Source of the DNA: Nodularia sp034931045
GTDB taxonomy: Bacteria > Cyanobacteriota > Cyanobacteriia > Cyanobacteriales > Nostocaceae
Reading direction: 5' to 3'
Length of the DNA: 64,000 nucleotides
Assembly: GCF_034931045.1 (NCBI RefSeq)
Contig: NZ_JAYGHH010000014.1
Span: 35,267 to 99,266, forward strand
Shown here in pieces: positions 60,464-64,000 of the stretch. Each line of letters starts with the position of its first letter. The first letter of the stretch is position 1. The notes beneath the pieces were generated by a model, which made no database searches, was not told the origin of the DNA, and saw only the letters and a program-made list of their open reading frames with translations. The position numbers and the translations under genes were made by a program.

Positions 60464-62404
60464 TTAATTCAATCTGATGATCGGTGAAGCAATTCCCACA
60501 GAAGCACCAGAATTAATGCTAGTTGAAGCCCCGGCAGTAGTTGACAATGAACCACCAGAAGTAGCACTTAAAGAAGAACCAGCCTGTACACTAATTGAAC
60601 TGCCAGCTTGCACACTCAATGTTCCACCAGTTCTAATAGTAATACCGTTGGGAGTTACTTCTATAGTACTAGAACCAACAGTTAAAGTAATTTTTTGAGT
60701 AGCAGTCAAAGCAATTTCACCACCATTGACACTAATTTTATTAGTTGTTCCAGTTGTCCCAGATTTAACTGTAATATCACCAGTTGAAGTTAGACTAATA
60801 GTTTTATTACTATCATCACAGCGAAACTTATGACCTCCTGTAGTTTCTAATTCGGCAAATTTATCACTGTCATTCATACGTAAATTATGACCGTCTGTAG
60901 TTTGGAGATAAGCACCTTTTTTAGTACCTTTATCTTCTTCTACAAACTGTAATTTATGGCCAACACGGGTTTTAAAAGTCCGTAGGCGTACTTTACCACC
61001 AACTACTGAATCATCCACTTTTTCCGATGGCGCATCTTTACCATTCCATACGCCACCAATGACATAAGGCCGATGGATATCCCCATGTTCAAAAGCTACT
61101 AAAACCTCATCATTAACTTCCGGTAAACAGTCAAACCCTCTATTCGGTCCCGCTCCTGCACTCACAACTCTCGCCCAATTACTTTCATGCTCCTCAGTTA
61201 AAGTAGGGAACTTCACTCTGACACGACCCCAGCCTTTAGGGTCTTTATTATTACTGACAATTCCTACTAAAAAGGTTTGTCCTGGTTGCAGATGTGTTTG
61301 GGGCGTTAATGTCGCGAATAAGTCTCCAGAGCGCAAGCCACGGACACTAAACTCTGTAATATACCTACCTTCATGAAATAAATGGCGACTTTCCGTAACG
61401 TAGTAACTACCACTGTAACTACCCATATCTGTGAGCTTAACTACTCGTCCCGGTCTAATTTGGGGATTTCCTTCACCTTTAGCATCAGCACTGACAAATT
61501 CTCCACCCAGTTCATTACACAGAGATTGAGCTATCTTTTTAGCTTCCTTTTCACTGAAAACAGGCTGGTCTACGACAATCATCTTAGGCTTAACATTAAA
61601 TTTAGTGCTAGTTTCACTGCCTTTACCATTATCTGTTGTAGTAATTACCTGCTCCTTTGATGCTGTAGATACTATCGGCCGTTTTTGGCTATAGTCCCAA
61701 CCCCGTACTTCCACAGAACTTACCTGTTCGGAACTAGTAACTCGCACACGAAAACTGTACATATCTTCCAGCCATTGGAGATTCAAAGCTGCGTCTTGTT
61801 TGGGTTCGCGAAAATTTAGCTTACCGTCTTGAACATATAGCTCAAATCCTAAACGGGCTGATCTTTCCCGCAAGAATTCCATATTGGTCTGATTTTCTTG
61901 AAAAACGTAATCATGGACAATAGTTGTAGAAGTAACTGTTCCAGATGCGATACCCGCCTCACCGATAATCTGGTTAACAATATCGCTATCCGTGATATTT
62001 TGAAATGACCTGTTATAACGCCCTCGATGCAGGCGATGAGAAATATCATAGCCACGAATAATTATCGGAGCCTGAGATTTTTCATTAAACTCAGTTTCAA
62101 TAGCTGTAATTTCCCCTTCTAATACATAGCCTTGTTCCGAAGATTCAAAGTCTGCATTTGCTGTAGTACTAGAGACAAAGCCGATTTTTATCTTCTTCCC
62201 AATTGCAAATGAATTCTGGTGTTGCCAAGCCTTTGCATTTGTAAGTCCGGGAAAGTAATCATTGTTAATCACTAGAGTAAACATTCCTGGTAAGTGCAGG
62301 CTCTCTTCTACAGAAATTTGCAGAACATCATTGAGCAAATCTTTAGAAGCATCGACACCATCGATTTGCAACAATGCTTGGGGTATGTAATGGGTTGCAG
62401 GCAT
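60464..62404 (-). CDS. VgrG-like spike protein (Afp8-like)
   Basis: A 646-residue protein. An N-terminal gpD/gp27-like ring domain (about 10-330; LLNDVLQISVEESLHLPGMF, HRLHRGRYNRSFQNITDSDI, MEFLRERSARLGFELYVQDG). A gp5 OB fold follows at about 375-460 (FLVGIVSNNKDPKGWGRVRV, NDEVLVAFEHGDIHRPYVIG). A triple-stranded beta-prism needle made of repeats lies at about 500-646 (EVTPNGITIRTGGTLSVQAG, SSISVQAGSSLSATSGGSLS). It is the trimeric spike that pierces the target membrane. It is preceded by the tube protein gene and followed by PAAR. No effector extension is evident. Confidence 0.93.
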   Translation of the reverse strand: MPATHYIPQALLQIDGVDASKDLLNDVLQISVEESLHLPGMFTLVINNDYFPGLTNAKAWQHQNSFAIGKKIKIGFVSSTTANADFESSEQGYVLEGEITAIETEFNEKSQAPIIIRGYDISHRLHRGRYNRSFQNITDSDIVNQIIGEAGIASGTVTSTTIVHDYVFQENQTNMEFLRERSARLGFELYVQDGKLNFREPKQDAALNLQWLEDMYSFRVRVTSSEQVSSVEVRGWDYSQKRPIVSTASKEQVITTTDNGKGSETSTKFNVKPKMIVVDQPVFSEKEAKKIAQSLCNELGGEFVSADAKGEGNPQIRPGRVVKLTDMGSYSGSYYVTESRHLFHEGRYITEFSVRGLRSGDLFATLTPQTHLQPGQTFLVGIVSNNKDPKGWGRVRVKFPTLTEEHESNWARVVSAGAGPNRGFDCLPEVNDEVLVAFEHGDIHRPYVIGGVWNGKDAPSEKVDDSVVGGKVRLRTFKTRVGHKLQFVEEDKGTKKGAYLQTTDGHNLRMNDSDKFAELETTGGHKFRCDDSNKTISLTSTGDITVKSGTTGTTNKISVNGGEIALTATQKITLTVGSSTIEVTPNGITIRTGGTLSVQAGSSISVQAGSSLSATSGGSLSTTAGASTSINSGASVGIASPIIRLN

Positions 62405-62482
62405 ACATATAGTTAGGGGGACATTTATCCTACTCTATAAAGGTATTGAATTATGGACTATTCCCCAAAAGTCGAATTAAGC

Positions 62483-62998
62483 TTACTTAGAAGATCGTCC
62501 ACCTCCCTGACGATCTATACTTTTAGGAGCGTCCATACCTGGTTTAGAAAAAGATTCATCCACCTCTTTGAGACTGACGCTGACTTTCGCCCGCACGGGT
62601 GTGCCGTCAGCCAGAAACATGGTGAGACTATAATCTAGTGATTCGACAAAACATCTCAGATATTGCTGTTTGCCCCAAGTAAATATATAAACTGGTGGAC
62701 GCTTCTTTGCTCCTGGCCCAGATTCAGCGAAGCTAACGGCTTTTTCAAACTTTTCAATGTGCGTGAGAACACTACCACCACTTTCGTAAGTATCAAAAAT
62801 AATATCGCTAATTGTCAGTTTACAAGGTGATGGATTAGCAAAACTGACTTTATTCAATCCTTGATCAGTACGCGCACCCTCGGCAGCATTGAGATTTAAT
62901 TGGCGTGAAAATTTTAACTGATTAGGATTGAACATAAAATCTATATCTGGTGCGTCTTTTTGTACAGCAATCAATTTAGCTTTTTCTAGAGTTGACAT
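62483..62998 (-). CDS. Contractile injection system tube/baseplate adaptor protein (Afp7-like)
   Basis: A 171-residue protein with the CIS tube N-terminal domain: MSTLEKAKLIAVQKDAPDI, DFMFNPNQLKFSRQLNLNAA, CKLTISDIIFDTYESGGSVL, KKRPPVYIFTWGKQQYLRCF. In Afp/PVC it sits between the tube and spike. A LysM-like C-terminal domain usual in larger homologues seems short or absent. The C-terminus is polar (KSIDRQGGGRSSK). It lies between the Ser/Thr-rich protein and the spike gene. Confidence 0.9.
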   Translation of the reverse strand: MSTLEKAKLIAVQKDAPDIDFMFNPNQLKFSRQLNLNAAEGARTDQGLNKVSFANPSPCKLTISDIIFDTYESGGSVLTHIEKFEKAVSFAESGPGAKKRPPVYIFTWGKQQYLRCFVESLDYSLTMFLADGTPVRAKVSVSLKEVDESFSKPGMDAPKSIDRQGGGRSSK

Positions 62999-63069
62999 GG
63001 CATTTTTTATGAATTGTATTTTATGATTTTTAATATACTCTTAATCTGAATCTGCTTAAACTTTAATTT

Positions 63070-64000
63070 TTACCAAGGTAATCGTCCTAAATATTTTTGT
63101 CCTCGTCGTTCTTGTTCTATTTCTAAATGATTTTTCAACATTTTATAGACTTCTCTTGCCAAGATATCTAGATTTTTAAGTTCATTTTCTTCTGATAAGG
63201 TATTAGTAGTATTTTCATTTCTAGAAACTTCATTACTAGTCTCCTCTAAATTCTGTTCTAGAATAGACATATTATCAGTCCTATATGCCTGAATTAATTG
63301 ATTTGAATAACTAGAATTTTGAGTATTAATTGTTGCTAATTTTTGATTTTGGAATAAGCGAGATTTCAATCCGTTATCCCGTTGATTCTCGTTCATACTA
63401 GGTTGTACAACTATGGGTTGATTAGCTATTTTATTTTCGCCGACTAATTCAGATATATTAGACCATGAATCTGGTATATCTTGAGACGGCGATTTTTGGA
63501 TATAGGGAGATCGAGAAGCGGATACAGGTACAGGTATATTTATAGATGTATCCATCGTGGCTGTTTCATCTGCAAAACTCCTTGATATCAAATTAGATAC
63601 TTGAGAGAAAGGTCTGAAATTAGATATATTTTTCAAGACTGTAGGTAATTGAGGAATTTCTGGATTTTTATTTTGACTTTGTGTTTCTTTCTTAGGTTGA
63701 AGATGAGTAACTGTAGTTTCTAGATTACCAGATGAAGCAGTTATAGAATCATTTCCTGATTGAGCAACATCAAGTTCTGATATTTGACTCCAATCATTAG
63801 TTTCACGTTGTGGTTGGATAATTGTAGATTCGGTTGACAGATTTATAGGTGTAGAGGAAGTTGTAGTTTCTGAATTTTCAGATGAAGTGGTGACAGATTT
63901 GATGTTTTCACTCTGTGGTTGGATAATTGTGGATTCGGTTAACGGATTTGTGGGTGTAGAGGAAGTTGCAGTATCGATGCTTTCACTCTGTGGTTGGATG
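63070..64000 (-). CDS. Ser/Thr-rich repeat protein, 5' end outside the window
   Basis: An open frame from the window edge to the stop at 63070 (309 residues visible). An internal TTG near 63636 is not a start, since the frame continues upstream without stop. The visible N-terminal half is disordered and has imperfect repeats (TESTIIQPQ at three places, spaced about 105 and 75 bases, with S.NS.TTTSSTP between). The C-terminal 60 residues are helical (LKNLDILAREVYKMLKNHLE) and end EQERRGQKYLGRLPW, a tail I associate with eCIS proteins near the tube gene. It directly precedes the tube gene on the same strand. A linker, tape-measure-like or baseplate-associated role is guesswork. Confidence 0.7.
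   Translation of the reverse strand, partial: IQPQSESIDTATSSTPTNPLTESTIIQPQSENIKSVTTSSENSETTTSSTPINLSTESTIIQPQRETNDWSQISELDVAQSGNDSITASSGNLETTVTHLQPKKETQSQNKNPEIPQLPTVLKNISNFRPFSQVSNLISRSFADETATMDTSINIPVPVSASRSPYIQKSPSQDIPDSWSNISELVGENKIANQPIVVQPSMNENQRDNGLKSRLFQNQKLATINTQNSSYSNQLIQAYRTDNMSILEQNLEETSNEVSRNENTTNTLSEENELKNLDILAREVYKMLKNHLEIEQERRGQKYLGRLPW

Noticed and set aside
53918..62998. Prophage or type VI secretion locus
   Set aside because: No capsid, terminase, integrase or TssJLM genes are seen; gene set and sizes fit an extracellular-type contractile injection system instead.

Overview
The window is a piece of a filamentous, probably heterocyst-forming cyanobacterium (Nostocales: Nostoc, Anabaena, Nodularia and relatives). 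The sequence signs are many HIP1-type GCGATCGC octamers, numerous tandem heptanucleotide (STRR-like) tracts such as (ACTCAGC)n, and typical cyanobacterial genes: a SecA with the cyanobacterial/plastid insertion, Ccs1/CcdA cytochrome c maturation, a photosystem I accumulation factor, a GUN4-domain protein, a TamB/TIC236-like protein and a DUF3110 protein. The sequence is a scaffold. Three runs of exactly 25 N (6665, 24064, 47565) each interrupt a gene whose reading frame cannot continue across 25 bases, so they are placeholders.

Layout. 1-8 kb: end of a diheme cytochrome c, secA, a MazEF-like toxin-antitoxin pair, an FHA-GAF adenylate cyclase, gene remnants and a membrane-anchored GUN4 protein. 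8-11 kb: a glycosyltransferase/UDP-galactopyranose mutase fusion with a GT2 glycosyltransferase, a likely galactofuranose module. 11-24 kb: mtnP, a Tat-exported orthocaspase with a Tyr-Ser dyad, sat, a PEP-CTERM choice-of-anchor A protein, mnmA, a SPOR-repeat protein, nnr, tRNA-Lys(CUU) and the photosystem I factor. 24-33 kb: murT and gatD separated by an unrelated gene, ccdA-ccs1, queF, an SRP RNA gene lying under what looks like the 5' part of an ORF, YciI, a 2'-5' RNA ligase-like protein and a remnant of neutral invertase. 33-46 kb: an ABC exporter, a sucrase/ferredoxin-like protein, ExoD, MurQ, DUF3110 and a large TamB homologue.

46-64 kb, all on the minus strand, is the most interesting part. 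From the right edge inward it reads: a Ser/Thr-rich repeat protein; the tube/baseplate adaptor (Afp7-like); spike (VgrG/Afp8-like); PAAR tip (Afp10-like); gp25 wedge (Afp9-like); baseplate J (Afp11-like); a four-helix-bundle protein; tail protein I (Afp12-like); a DUF4159 protein; an Ig-like/TM/WD40 protein; a winged-helix/Ig-like/TM protein; and a TPR-CHAT protein. This is the baseplate half of a contractile injection system of the kind described as thylakoid-anchored in multicellular cyanobacteria. Sheath, inner tube and ATPase genes must lie beyond the right edge. I infer that the two single-TM proteins are candidates for the membrane anchor or sensor. The CHAT domain has lost both catalytic residues and the PAAR tip has no histidine.

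Heptamer repeats are concentrated in and around the injection-system genes and have been absorbed into coding sequence: a stop codon, a C-terminus and a false N-terminal extension. Repeat-like inverted elements occur elsewhere throughout the window.
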